From assembly GCF_947496855.1 (NCBI RefSeq), contig NZ_CANMED010000003.1:434001-498000 (forward strand): DNA of 64,000 nucleotides. Reading direction: 5' to 3'. A model generated the notes under the pieces. The model was not told where the DNA came from. It saw only the letters and a list, made by a program, of their open reading frames with translations, and ran no database searches. Positions 55,071 to 64,000 of this stretch are shown here, one piece after another. A program made the translations under genes and the position numbers. Source of the stretch: an uncultured Aquimarina sp. Its GTDB lineage: Bacteria; Bacteroidota; Bacteroidia; Flavobacteriales; Flavobacteriaceae. Within the stretch, counting starts at the first letter, position 1. Each line of letters opens with the position of its first letter.

Positions 55071-56474
55071 TTAATAACCAGGGTTTTGATCAAGAAATGG
55101 AGATAAATCTCTAACTCCTTGAGGTATAGGAAATATAGTTCTGTCCATTCCTGGTGCCGAATTAGCATCATTTACTTGACCAGGTCTTCTCAGGCTCATG
55201 TTATTTCTTAAAAGATCCATTCGTCTTTGGCCTTCGAAGGCTAACTCTTTTCTGCGTTCATTTAGAATAATATCTAAATCAACACTAACTAAATCAGATA
55301 ATCCAGCTCTGTTTCTAAGGTCATTAATATCATCAAGTGGTGTAGCACCGATAGATGTATTACCTCTTAAATTAGCTTCTGCTCTGGTTAGATACATTTC
55401 GGTAACTCTCATCACAGGAGCGTCATCTGAATTATTATCCCCCTCAGGAAATTTATTGGTAAAAATTCTATCCGCACCTTCAGCTCCAGGTCCTGTCTGA
55501 GTTATAAATCTTAAATCTCCAGCTTCTTCTGCATACGCATCTAATAAATTTTGGGAAAAAGGAACATCTCCCCTACCTTCTGGCACAGGATTACTCAATC
55601 CAGAAAAACCTTCTCCTGAATCCTGGCCATCCACTGGGTCATTTAGCAGTGTAAATATATGCTCTGTTGCATCAGGTGAATCATAGAACGCATAATCTGT
55701 GGCTAGACTATAAAAAGAATCATTGATCACGTCGTTTGCAAAATTTGCAGCATCATCCCAACGCTCTTGGTATAGATATAATTTAGCCAAAAATGCTCTA
55801 CAAGCTCCAGGGTTAGCTAATATTCTAGTGCCAGCAGCTAAATCAGGAATAATTGCTAAAAATTCAGATTCTACAAAATCATATACTTCGCCTAACGTTG
55901 CTCTTGGCAATTCTTGACCAAGTTCTGACGACGTTACAAGAGGAACACTTAAATTATTTTCACCTGCTCCAACCTGTAAAGGTTGACCAAAGACTGTAGC
56001 GATATTAAAGTATACCAAGGCTCTTAAAAATCTGGCTTCTGCTATCGCTTGACTACGTTGCGCTGTTGTGAAACTCACATCTTCAATTAAAGGAACATTA
56101 TCAATAACTAAATTTGCAGCTCCGATAACTTCATAATTGTCATCCCACATACCAAAAATTGAAGTATTAGCAGCTAATGTTGCGTAATCTCTTATCTCTC
56201 CAAATGTAGTAAACGTACCTATAAAATCTACATTATCAGCTTGCCATTCTGAACTAAATTGTAATGTCCCGTTCAATACATCATCCTGTTGTGCTCTATT
56301 ATATATTCCCGTTACAGCTCCTAAAGCTAAAGCACCATTAGAAAATACAACTTCGTTAACCGTAAGATCTTCGGGTAGTAATTCTATTTTATCTTCGCAA
56401 GAAGTTGTTAATAGCACTACTAATAAAAGTATTAGTACACTAAATTTATTGTTTGTATTTATACTTGTTTTCAT
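55071..56474 (-). CDS. SusD/RagB family nutrient-binding lipoprotein (copy A)
   Basis: 467 residues. Lipoprotein signal with lipobox TTSC (Cys26). TPR-rich SusD fold: RSQAIAEARFLRALVYFNIATVFGQPL, CRAFLAKLYLYQERWDDAANFANDVI, the C-terminal ILNERRKELAFEGQRRMDLLR box and FPIPQGVRDLSPFLDQNPGY end. It binds a glycan or oligomer on the outer leaflet and feeds the SusC channel. Nearly identical to the copy at 60120; differences concentrate in a short stretch at about residues 275-288. Operon with the upstream susC, 25 bp gap. Confidence 0.96.
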   Translation of the reverse strand: MKTSINTNNKFSVLILLLVVLLTTSCEDKIELLPEDLTVNEVVFSNGALALGAVTGIYNRAQQDDVLNGTLQFSSEWQADNVDFIGTFTTFGEIRDYATLAANTSIFGMWDDNYEVIGAANLVIDNVPLIEDVSFTTAQRSQAIAEARFLRALVYFNIATVFGQPLQVGAGENNLSVPLVTSSELGQELPRATLGEVYDFVESEFLAIIPDLAAGTRILANPGACRAFLAKLYLYQERWDDAANFANDVINDSFYSLATDYAFYDSPDATEHIFTLLNDPVDGQDSGEGFSGLSNPVPEGRGDVPFSQNLLDAYAEEAGDLRFITQTGPGAEGADRIFTNKFPEGDNNSDDAPVMRVTEMYLTRAEANLRGNTSIGATPLDDINDLRNRAGLSDLVSVDLDIILNERRKELAFEGQRRMDLLRNNMSLRRPGQVNDANSAPGMDRTIFPIPQGVRDLSPFLDQNPGY

Positions 56475-56499
56475 ATGTATATATTATCTCATTAAACTG

Positions 56500-59400
56500 T
56501 TAGAAAGAAACATTAACTCCAAAAGTATATGTTGATGCTTGTGGTAACGTAAAGAAATCTTGACCAACCGCATCAAAACCATCAGAACCATTGGATACTT
56601 CAGGATCATATCCATCTAATCCATCACTTTTAAAAGTTAATAAATTTGTTGCTGTAGCATATAATCTAATTTTATTAATAAAAGTTTTTTCTAAATGTTT
56701 GTTAGAAAGTGTATAAGCTAACGTTACATTTTTTAATCTAACAAAAGATCCATCCTCGAGCTGAGCAGCTGAGTTTTGGTTAAAAGTATTTATAGTTGCG
56801 CTATCAGGACTTGGTATAAAAGCTTGATCACCTGGTTGTTGCCAAACATTCAGTACTCTTGTTGTTTTGTTGAATCCACTTATTGGGTTTTCATTAAATG
56901 CTCTTGATGTTAGTAATATATCATTACCAAAAGAAAAATTGAATAATGTATTTAATGACCAATTTTTATAGGTGAATACATTAGTAAACCCTCCGACTAG
57001 ATCAGGATTTGCCTGACCTACTATACGTCTATCTGCAGCTACTGGAGTTGTCGTTGGATTACCGTCAGCATCTAACCATTCCGCATCTCCTGTTTGAGGG
57101 TTAACTCCTAAATATGGAATTAAATACCAAGTATTTACAGAATAACCTTCTACAGCTCTCTGTCCTGAAAATGCTAGAGATCCACCAGTACGATCAACAA
57201 ATTTATTTCCAAGCTCATCTACACTAGTTCCTTCAGGAAGATTAGTTACTTCATTTTCATTAAATCCAAGATTTAAACTTGAAGTCCATTTAAAACCGTC
57301 GTTTACACTATCAAAAATCACAGCGTCCAAAGTGAAGTCAACACCTCTATTTTCTAATTCTCCAATGTTTTCGCTTACTGAATTCAACCCATTGTTAAAT
57401 GTTGGGTCTCTAGGAACATTTAAAATTAAATCATCTGTCACATTGTTATAATATTCAACATTAAAAGTTAACCTTCTATTAAAAAAGGCCGCCGTTAATC
57501 CTATATCTCGAGTTGTGGTACTTTCCCACTGTAAATCTGGATTACTTAATGTTGAAGGTGTTAGACCTGGATTACCATTATAATTATTTCCTGCAAAAAG
57601 ACCTAATGCCGGGAAAAAATTAGTAACTCCTATTCTATTGTTTCCAGTTGTACCATAACTTGCGTTTAGTTTGAGTCCCTGAATCCAATCTACGTTCTGC
57701 ATAAAAGCTTCATCAGATATATTCCATCCCACTGCTACTGACCAGAATGTTCCAAACCTATTATTTGCACCAAATCTTGATGAACCATCTCTTCTTATGG
57801 AACCTTCTACAATATATCTACCGTCTGCATAATCGTATGTTAGTCTACCTAAAGAGGATACTAACCTAGTTGCATCACCACTTGAAAAAGTAATAGGAAA
57901 TGTTGAAGCTGACTCAATATTTAATTGTGCATCGGATAAAAACCCTGTACCTGTTGTTTGAACATTCCTTAATTGATTATCTTCAAAAGAATATCCTGCC
58001 AAAAGATTTAGATTATGTGCATCTCCAAAAGTTTTATTGTAGGAGAGTAAACTGTTAAGAACATATCTATTTTGTTGAAAAACAGAGTTTGCTGCGAATC
58101 CTCCTGGAGTTAACAACTCAACATTTCTTTGTTGATTTTCTGTAAACGTTCTGTCAATTCCTATATCTTGTTTAAAACTTAAACCATCTATTAAAGAAGA
58201 TAGATTGAAATCTAGAGATCCATTTGCAATAATACGGGTGGTTGTAGCTAAGTTAATATTTAATGTTTCTTGGGCTATCACATTACCTCCGCCCACATTA
58301 CCAGCTGTTGTAAAATTACCCTCATCATCAAATGGCTCTACATCTGGCCTTTGCAGTATAGCTATGGTATATGGTGATGCAAAACTATTTTCATTAGGAA
58401 CCCTATCAAATCGATTATGTGATACATTAGCATTTAAGCTCGCTGTTAACCAATCAGTGGCTTTAACCTGTATGTTAGATCTAAAACTAGTTCTCTCAAG
58501 ATTATCACCTATTCTTATACCTTCTACATCCTCACGGGTAGCTCCAATAAAATAATTACTTTTTTCGGTACCACCTCTTATACTAAAGTTGTAGGATTGA
58601 CTAACAGCCGTTCTCAATACTGCATCCAATGCGTCGAACTCACCTCCTGCACTAGTTAATGGGTTTGCTGATACAGCAGAACCATTTCTTACCAGTGTTG
58701 TGAAATCTATGAACTGCTGAGCGTTCAATAGGTCGGGTGTATCCGTAATCGTAGCAAATGAAGTATTGACGTCTATATCAACGGTTACTTTTCCATTTTT
58801 ATTTCCACGCTTAGTTGTAATAAGTACAACTCCATTAGCACCTCGAGAACCGTACAATCCCGAAGCCGCTGCCGATTTTAGAACGGATATACTCTCAATA
58901 TCATTTGGATTGATACTAGCCAAAGGGTTAATACCTGCTCCAGTACCTTGATTAAAGGTCGTAAAACTGTCCCCAAGAGTTATTCCATCAATAACAAACA
59001 ATGGTCTGGTATTACTTGTTATGGAACTAGAACCTCTTATATTAATGGTAGGTGACGCTCCTAAACCTCCCGAACTAGAAAACACTTGAACTCCAGATGC
59101 TTGCCCTTGCAATATATTTTGAGGAGAATCTGCAATAATATTTTCCAGATCATCACCTGAAACTGTACTAATACTAGTTACTAATTTCTTTTTAATTTGT
59201 GATCCATAAGCAACTACTACAACCTCCTCTAGCTCTGCTGCTGAGACTACTAGTTGCACATTGATAGTACCAGAATCGCCTACTACGATACTTTTGGTAG
59301 TAAAACTTACATAACTAAATGATAAAACAGCTCCTCTTGCTGCATTAATAGAATAATTACCATCGAAATCAGTTTGGGTACCATTATCAGTGTTTTTTAC

Positions 59401-59532
59401 TAATACATTTACACCTGGCAATGGCAAACCTTTGTCATCGGTTACAACACCCGAGATTGTTTTTTGTTGAGCAAATGCAATGCTGGACATCCAAAACATG
59501 AACATAAGCAATTTGTAATGATGTACTCTCAT
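56500..59532 (-). CDS. SusC/RagA TonB-linked outer membrane protein (copy A)
   Basis: 1010 residues from the ATG at 59530-59532; a TTG five codons earlier is less likely. Signal peptide ending AFAQQ, CarboxypepD_reg-like domain (ISGVVTDDKGLPLPGVNVLVKNT), TonB box-like EVVVVAYG, plug domain (IRGSSSITSNTRPLFVIDGI, SIEVLKSAAASGLYGSRGANGVV-like) and a 22-strand barrel ending in TYTFGVNVSF with terminal Phe. It imports a glycan or oligomer with TonB energy, lidded by the SusD product. Confidence 0.97.
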   Translation of the reverse strand: MRVHHYKLLMFMFWMSSIAFAQQKTISGVVTDDKGLPLPGVNVLVKNTDNGTQTDFDGNYSINAARGAVLSFSYVSFTTKSIVVGDSGTINVQLVVSAAELEEVVVVAYGSQIKKKLVTSISTVSGDDLENIIADSPQNILQGQASGVQVFSSSGGLGASPTINIRGSSSITSNTRPLFVIDGITLGDSFTTFNQGTGAGINPLASINPNDIESISVLKSAAASGLYGSRGANGVVLITTKRGNKNGKVTVDIDVNTSFATITDTPDLLNAQQFIDFTTLVRNGSAVSANPLTSAGGEFDALDAVLRTAVSQSYNFSIRGGTEKSNYFIGATREDVEGIRIGDNLERTSFRSNIQVKATDWLTASLNANVSHNRFDRVPNENSFASPYTIAILQRPDVEPFDDEGNFTTAGNVGGGNVIAQETLNINLATTTRIIANGSLDFNLSSLIDGLSFKQDIGIDRTFTENQQRNVELLTPGGFAANSVFQQNRYVLNSLLSYNKTFGDAHNLNLLAGYSFEDNQLRNVQTTGTGFLSDAQLNIESASTFPITFSSGDATRLVSSLGRLTYDYADGRYIVEGSIRRDGSSRFGANNRFGTFWSVAVGWNISDEAFMQNVDWIQGLKLNASYGTTGNNRIGVTNFFPALGLFAGNNYNGNPGLTPSTLSNPDLQWESTTTRDIGLTAAFFNRRLTFNVEYYNNVTDDLILNVPRDPTFNNGLNSVSENIGELENRGVDFTLDAVIFDSVNDGFKWTSSLNLGFNENEVTNLPEGTSVDELGNKFVDRTGGSLAFSGQRAVEGYSVNTWYLIPYLGVNPQTGDAEWLDADGNPTTTPVAADRRIVGQANPDLVGGFTNVFTYKNWSLNTLFNFSFGNDILLTSRAFNENPISGFNKTTRVLNVWQQPGDQAFIPSPDSATINTFNQNSAAQLEDGSFVRLKNVTLAYTLSNKHLEKTFINKIRLYATATNLLTFKSDGLDGYDPEVSNGSDGFDAVGQDFFTLPQASTYTFGVNVSF

Positions 59533-59601
59533 AAATAAAATTTTCAAGATTATAATAAATTAGCTTAGTATAATCATAAAAGGATGGCTAGAATATCTTG
59601 A

Positions 59602-59767
59602 TGGCTAACTCAAATATTACATTTCATAAAACTTGAACAAAGTTTATGTAGAAATTGCTCACCCTTGTTATGATTACATTGTAAAAGAAGTAATAGAATT
59701 TATGAAGTAAGGCAACCCTTATCAGTATTTACTTTTTCCGAAGAAACTTTACTTTTTCCGAAGAAAA
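59602..59767 (+). pseudogene. Eroded sequence, copy 2 (matches 54484-54633)
   Basis: Begins ATGGCTAACTCAAATATTAC (59600-59619), divergent from susC copy A. It reads YVEIAHPCYDYIVKEVIEFM then stops. 59690-59741 matches 54582-54633 at 38 of 52 bases. A 20-bp tandem duplication (59728-59747 and 59748-59767) has arisen inside it. Both facts fit dead coding sequence; the family is not recognised. Confidence 0.5.
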
Positions 59768-59870
59768 CTTACTTAAACGGCTAGAAAAAATAGGTTGTAA
59801 AGAATTTAATATCGTTTAGGTAAAAATTTCCTGATTATATTTATTGAAGGTATCCTTTACTATCTGATAT

Positions 59871-59903
59871 AAAAAACCACCTAATTTTTAGATTAGGTGG
59901 TTG
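59871..59903 (-). terminator. Terminator of a lost SusD gene
   Basis: AACCACCTAAT and ATTAGGTGGTT pair perfectly; on the minus strand six T follow. It lies just after the stop of the SusD remnant at 59934, so it is a relic of that gene. Confidence 0.9.
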
Positions 59904-59933
59904 CTCTATCTGACACAAAAATATTTAATTAAT

Positions 59934-60006
59934 TCAGTAACCCGCATTTTGATCACTCCCTGACAATGCTATATTATTATCTAATTCATTCTGTAGTATA
60001 GGAAAA
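59934..60006 (-). pseudogene. C-terminal remnant of another SusD gene (type 2)
   Basis: The minus strand reads FPILQNELDNNIALSG then SDQNAGY and a TGA: the SusD C-terminal pattern LPIPQNELDNNPALSGADQNPGY. Only 24 codons remain, followed by its own terminator. It is a third SusD subtype, different from the intact copies and from the remnant at 54276. Confidence 0.82.
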
Positions 60007-60063
60007 GATCATTTCTTTCGAAATTTAACCACTTGCTAAAAAGATAAGTCTTGAAATATGAGA

Positions 60064-60094
60064 ATAAAAAAGGCCTACTTTTCAGTAGACCTTT
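60064..60094 (-). terminator. Terminator of the second SusC/D pair
   Basis: Same hairpin as at 55017-55045, with a longer T-run on the minus strand. Confidence 0.88.
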
Positions 60095-60119
60095 ACTTTT
60101 GTGAAATATTTTATTGTTA

Positions 60120-61526
60120 TTAGTAACCAGGGTTTTGATCAAGAAATGGAGATAAATCTCTAACTCCTTGAGGTATAGGAAATATAGTTCTATCTGCACC
60201 TGGTGCTGAATTAGCTTCGTTTACTTGACCAGGTCTTCTCAAACTCATGTTATTTCTTAAAAGATCCATTCGTCTTTGGCCTTCGAAGGCTAGCTCTTTT
60301 CTGCGTTCATTTAGAATAATATCTAAATCAACACTAACTAAATCAGATAATCCAGCTCTGTTTCTAAGGTCATTAATATCATCAAGTGGTGTAGCACCGA
60401 TAGATGTATTACCTCTTAAATTAGCTTCTGCTCTGGTTAGATACATTTCGGTAACTCTCATCACAGGGGCATCATCTGAATTATTAACATCCTCAGGAAA
60501 TTTATTGGTAAAAATTCTATCCGCACCTTCAGCTCCAGGCCCTGTTTGAATTAAATCAAACCTTAAATCTCCAGCTTCTTCCGCAAATGCATCTAACAAA
60601 TTTTGGGAAAAAGGAACATCACCTCTACCTCCTGGTACAGGATTACTTAATCCAGAAAAACCTTGCCCACTATCCTGACCATTTACCGCATCATTTATTA
60701 ATGTAAATATATGCTCTGTTGCATCAGGTGAATCATAGAACGCATAATCTGTGGCTAGACTATAAAAAGAATCATTGATCACGTCGTTTGCAAAATTTGC
60801 AGCATCATCCCAACGCTCTTGGTATAGATATAATTTAGCCAAAAATGCTCTACAAGCTCCAGGATTAGCTAATATTCTAGTGCCAGCAGCTAAATCAGGA
60901 ATAATTGCTAAAAATTCAGATTCTACAAAATCATATACTTCGCCTAACGTTGCTCTTGGCAATTCTTGACCAAGTTCTGACGACGTTACAAGAGGAACAC
61001 TTAAATTATTTTCACCTGCTCCAACCTGTAAAGGTTGACCAAAGACTGTAGCGATATTAAAGTATACCAAGGCTCTTAAAAACCTGGCTTCCGCTATCGC
61101 TTGACTACGTTGCGCTGTTGTGAAACTCACATCTTCAATTAAAGGAACATTATCAATAACTAAATTTGCAGCTCCGATAACTTCATAATTGTCATCCCAC
61201 ATACCAAAAATTGAAGTATTAGCAGCTAATGTTGCGTAATCTCTTATCTCTCCAAATGTAGTAAACGTACCTATAAAATCTACATTATCAGCTTGCCATT
61301 CTGAACTAAATTGTAATGTCCCGTTCAATACATCATCCTGTTGTGCTCTATTATATATTCCTGTTACAGCTCCTAAAGCTAAGGCTCCATTAGAAAATAC
61401 AACATCACTAACCGTAAGATCTTCGGGTAGTAACTCTATCTTATCTTCGCAAGAAGTTGTTAGTAGTACTACTAATAAAAGTATTAGTGCACTAAATTTA
61501 TTGTTTTTATTTATACTTGTTTTCAT
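60120..61526 (-). CDS. SusD/RagB family nutrient-binding lipoprotein (copy B)
   Basis: 468 residues, tandem duplicate of the gene at 55071 (stop-to-stop distance 5049 bp). Same lipobox (TTSC), same SusD fold and ending QNPGY. Between copies, 55681-56330 and its counterpart differ at only 4 positions by my count, while 55610-55651 differs at 14 of 42. The variable stretch encodes GQDSGQGFSG-flanking residues near 275-288. Function as for copy A, possibly with altered ligand contacts. Confidence 0.96.
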   Translation of the reverse strand: MKTSINKNNKFSALILLLVVLLTTSCEDKIELLPEDLTVSDVVFSNGALALGAVTGIYNRAQQDDVLNGTLQFSSEWQADNVDFIGTFTTFGEIRDYATLAANTSIFGMWDDNYEVIGAANLVIDNVPLIEDVSFTTAQRSQAIAEARFLRALVYFNIATVFGQPLQVGAGENNLSVPLVTSSELGQELPRATLGEVYDFVESEFLAIIPDLAAGTRILANPGACRAFLAKLYLYQERWDDAANFANDVINDSFYSLATDYAFYDSPDATEHIFTLINDAVNGQDSGQGFSGLSNPVPGGRGDVPFSQNLLDAFAEEAGDLRFDLIQTGPGAEGADRIFTNKFPEDVNNSDDAPVMRVTEMYLTRAEANLRGNTSIGATPLDDINDLRNRAGLSDLVSVDLDIILNERRKELAFEGQRRMDLLRNNMSLRRPGQVNEANSAPGADRTIFPIPQGVRDLSPFLDQNPGY

Positions 61527-61551
61527 ATATATGTATTATCTCGTTAAACTG

Positions 61552-64000
61552 TTAGAAAGAAACATTAATTCCAAAAGTATATGTTGATGCTTGTGGCAAA
61601 GTAAAGAAATCTTGACCAGCCGCATCAAAACCATCAGAACCGTTAGATACTTCAGGATCATATCCATCTAATCCATCACTTTTAAAAGTTAATAAATTTG
61701 TTGCTGTAGCATATAACCTAATTTTATTAATAAAAGTTTTTTCTAAATGTTCATTAGAAAGTGTGTACGCTAACGTTACATTTTTTAATCTAACAAAAGA
61801 TCCATCCTCGAGTTGAGCTGTTGAATTTTGGCTAAAAGTATTTATAGTTGCGCTATCAGGACTTGGTATAAAAGCTTGATCACCTGGTTGTTGCCAAACA
61901 TTTAACACTCTTGTCGTTTTGTTAAATCCACTTATCGGATTTTCACTAAATGCTCTTGATGTTAGTAATATATCATTCCCAAAAGAAAAGTTAAATAATG
62001 TATTTAATGACCAGTTTTTAAAGGTAAACACATTCGTAAATCCTCCGACTAGATCAGGATTTGCCTGACCTACTATACGTCTATCTGCAGCTACTGGAGT
62101 GGTCGTTGCGTTACCGTCAGCATCTAACCATTCCGCATCTCCTGTTTGAGGGTTAACTCCTAAATATGGAATTAAATACCAAGTATTAACAGAAAAACCT
62201 TCTACAGCTCTCTGTCCTGAAAAGGCTAGAGATCCACCAGTACGATCAACAAATTTATTTCCATTCTCATCTACACTAGTTCCTTCAGGAAGATTGGTTA
62301 CTTCATTTTCATTAAATCCAAGATTTAAACTTGAAGTCCATTTAAAACCATCGTTTGCACCATCAAAAATAACAGCATCCAACGTGAAGTCAACACCTCT
62401 ATTTTCTAATTCTCCAATGTTTTCACTTACCGAATTCAACCCATTATTAAACGTTGGATCTCTAGGAACATTTAAAATTAAATCATCCGTTACGTTGTTA
62501 TAATATTCTACGTTAAAAGTTAGCCTTCTATTAAAAAAAGCTGCTGTTAATCCTATATCTCTAGTTGTAGTACTTTCCCACTGTAAATCTGGATTACTTA
62601 ATGTTGAGGGTGTTAGACCTGGATTACCATTATAATTATTTCCTGCAAAAAGGCCCAATGCTGGGAAAACATTAGTAGTTCCAATTCTATCGTTTCCGGT
62701 TGTACCATAACTTGCGTTTAGTTTAAGTCCCTGAATCCAATCTACATTCTGCATAAAAGCTTCATCAGATATATTCCATCCCACTGCCGCTGACCAGAAT
62801 ATTCCAAATCTGTTATTTGCACCAAATCTAGATGAACCATCTCTTCTTATGGAACCTTCTACAATATATCTACCGTCTGCGTAATCATATATGGCTCTAC
62901 CTAATGCAGACACTAGCCTTGTTGCGTCACCACTTGAAGAAGTCAGAGGGAATGTTGAAGCCGACTCAATATTTAATTGTGCATCGGATAAAAACCCTGT
63001 ACCCTGTGTTTGAACATTCCTTAATTGATTATCTTCAAAAGAATATCCTGCCAAAAGATTTAGGTTATGTGCATCTCCAAAAGTTTTGTTATAAGAAAGT
63101 AAACTGTTGAGAATATACCTATTTTGTTGAAAAACAGAGTTTGCTGCCGATCCACCAGGAGTTAATAGCTCAACATTTCTTGTTTGGTTTTCGGTAAACG
63201 TTCTGTCAATTCCTATATCTTGTTTAAAACTTAAACCATCTATTAAAGAAGATAGATTGAAATCTAGAGATCCATTTGCAATAATACGGGTGGTTGTAGC
63301 TAGGTTAAGATTTAATGCTTCTTGGGCTATTACATTACCTCCACCTACATTACCGGCTGTTGTAAAATTACCCTCATCATCAAATGGCTCTACATCTGGC
63401 CTTTGTAGTAAAGCAATCGTGTACGGAGAAGCAAAACTATTTTCATTGGGAACCCTATCGAATCGATTATGTGATACATTAGCATTCAAAGTAGCTGTTA
63501 ACCAATCAGTAGCTTTGACCTGTATGTTAGATCTAAAACTAGTTCTCTCAAGATTATCACCTATTCTTATACCTTCTACATCCTCACGGGTAGCTCCAAT
63601 AAAATAATTGCTTTTTTCGGTACCACCTCTTATACTAAAGTTGTAGGATTGACTAACAGCCGTTCTCAAAATTGCATCTAACGCATCAAACTCCCCTCCT
63701 GCACTAGTTAATGGGTTTGCTGATACAGCAGAACCATTTCTTACGATTGTTGTGAAGTCAATATATTCCTGAGCATTCAATAGGTCTGGTGTATCTGTAA
63801 TGGTAGAAAAGGAAGTATTAATATCTATATCAACCGTTACTTTTCCATTTTTATTTCCTCGTTTGGTTGTAATAAGTACAACTCCATTCGCACCTCGAGA
63901 ACCATACAATGCCGAAGCTGCTGCTGATTTTAAAACGGATATACTCTCAATATCATTAGGATTAATACTAGCCAAAGGGTTAATACCTGCTCCAGTACCT
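61552..64000 (-). CDS. SusC/RagA TonB-linked outer membrane protein (copy B, N-terminus beyond window)
   Basis: Open to the window edge; the Met at 63973-63975 is internal (the preceding residues correspond to the plug domain in copy A). At least 816 residues covering part of the plug (SVLKSAAASALYGSRGANGVV) and the whole barrel ending TYTFGINVSF. Very close to copy A across the whole visible length, with scattered substitutions such as Gly to Ala in the plug. Duplicate transporter; co-operonic with susD copy B. Confidence 0.96.
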   Translation of the reverse strand, partial: GTGAGINPLASINPNDIESISVLKSAAASALYGSRGANGVVLITTKRGNKNGKVTVDIDINTSFSTITDTPDLLNAQEYIDFTTIVRNGSAVSANPLTSAGGEFDALDAILRTAVSQSYNFSIRGGTEKSNYFIGATREDVEGIRIGDNLERTSFRSNIQVKATDWLTATLNANVSHNRFDRVPNENSFASPYTIALLQRPDVEPFDDEGNFTTAGNVGGGNVIAQEALNLNLATTTRIIANGSLDFNLSSLIDGLSFKQDIGIDRTFTENQTRNVELLTPGGSAANSVFQQNRYILNSLLSYNKTFGDAHNLNLLAGYSFEDNQLRNVQTQGTGFLSDAQLNIESASTFPLTSSSGDATRLVSALGRAIYDYADGRYIVEGSIRRDGSSRFGANNRFGIFWSAAVGWNISDEAFMQNVDWIQGLKLNASYGTTGNDRIGTTNVFPALGLFAGNNYNGNPGLTPSTLSNPDLQWESTTTRDIGLTAAFFNRRLTFNVEYYNNVTDDLILNVPRDPTFNNGLNSVSENIGELENRGVDFTLDAVIFDGANDGFKWTSSLNLGFNENEVTNLPEGTSVDENGNKFVDRTGGSLAFSGQRAVEGFSVNTWYLIPYLGVNPQTGDAEWLDADGNATTTPVAADRRIVGQANPDLVGGFTNVFTFKNWSLNTLFNFSFGNDILLTSRAFSENPISGFNKTTRVLNVWQQPGDQAFIPSPDSATINTFSQNSTAQLEDGSFVRLKNVTLAYTLSNEHLEKTFINKIRLYATATNLLTFKSDGLDGYDPEVSNGSDGFDAAGQDFFTLPQASTYTFGINVSF

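Noticed and set aside
55198-55500. Plus-strand ORFs mirrored in both susD copies (also 60247-60549, 58205-58555, 63257-63607)
   Set aside because: They are antisense shadows of the SusC/SusD frames; apparent conservation follows from the duplication.
59728-59767. 20-bp direct repeat upstream of susC, considered as a response-regulator binding site
   Set aside because: It lies within eroded copy 2 and is absent from copy 1 at 54620; a slippage duplication in dead sequence explains it better.
1-64000. tRNA/rRNA genes, insertion sequences, prophage or defence systems
   Set aside because: None could be supported by reading; no transposase, integrase, Cas or restriction proteins appear among the coding frames.

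Overview
The window is AT-rich, uses Bacteroidota-type promoters (TAnnTTTG -7 elements, some with an upstream TTTG) and carries SusC/SusD pairs, a type IX secretion C-terminal sorting domain, OstA-like, DUF349, PspC/GIN and MoxR-DUF58 genes. Together these point to a marine-type member of the Flavobacteriaceae. Genus is not provable from the sequence alone; an Aquimarina-like genome would fit. No tRNA, rRNA, CRISPR array, transposase or intact prophage was seen.

Layout. 0-1.5 kb: 3' part of a CoA-type NUDIX gene whose start overlaps a divergent cyclophilin lipoprotein, then a small unlisted gene for a GG-leader, Cys/Thr-rich peptide that looks like an orphan RiPP (lanthipeptide-type) precursor. 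1.6-8.6 kb: RDD protein divergent from a compact SpoIIM - membrane protein - DUF4129 - DUF4350 - MoxR ATPase - DUF58 operon. 8.8-19.8 kb: housekeeping and envelope genes (DUF2141, OxyR with both redox cysteines, AIM24, DUF4442, DUF4870, an M50-like protease), a PadR-PspC-GIN envelope-stress-like block with a NTF2-like protein and a second GIN-type protein, and thioredoxin reductase. 20-25 kb: TRIC channel, a decayed gene, FabV, and a TetR-AhpD-like pair that share the same palindromic operator, followed by a lipoprotein.

25.2-31.2 kb, minus strand: carotenoid operon crtB - lycopene cyclase - [56-codon remnant of a CrtI/CrtD desaturase] - cruF - acyltransferase - glycosyltransferase - TPR - DUF4056. 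The four junctions from the lycopene cyclase to the glycosyltransferase are 4-bp ATGA overlaps, so the desaturase was lost by an internal in-frame deletion that kept translational coupling. The product set implies a glycosylated, acylated, 1'-hydroxylated carotenoid, with desaturation supplied from elsewhere or the pathway impaired.

31.9-50.3 kb: nitronate monooxygenase-like and CHMI-like enzymes, poorly known small genes with eroded sequence between them, a 21-bp tandem repeat block, a giant M48 metalloprotease, an OstA-like protein, a class III aminotransferase, a TPR protein, two tandem DUF368 proteins, AroE, a DUF349 protein and a small methyltransferase.

50.6-64 kb: a secreted GH13 amylase with three CBM26-like starch-binding modules and a T9SS signal, followed on the minus strand by two nearly identical tandem SusC/SusD pairs with a period of about 5.05 kb (the second runs off the window). 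The intergenic gaps hold C-terminal scraps of two further, different SusD genes and two eroded copies of one other sequence. This is a repeatedly duplicated and decayed glycan-uptake array, with signs of gene conversion between the living copies.
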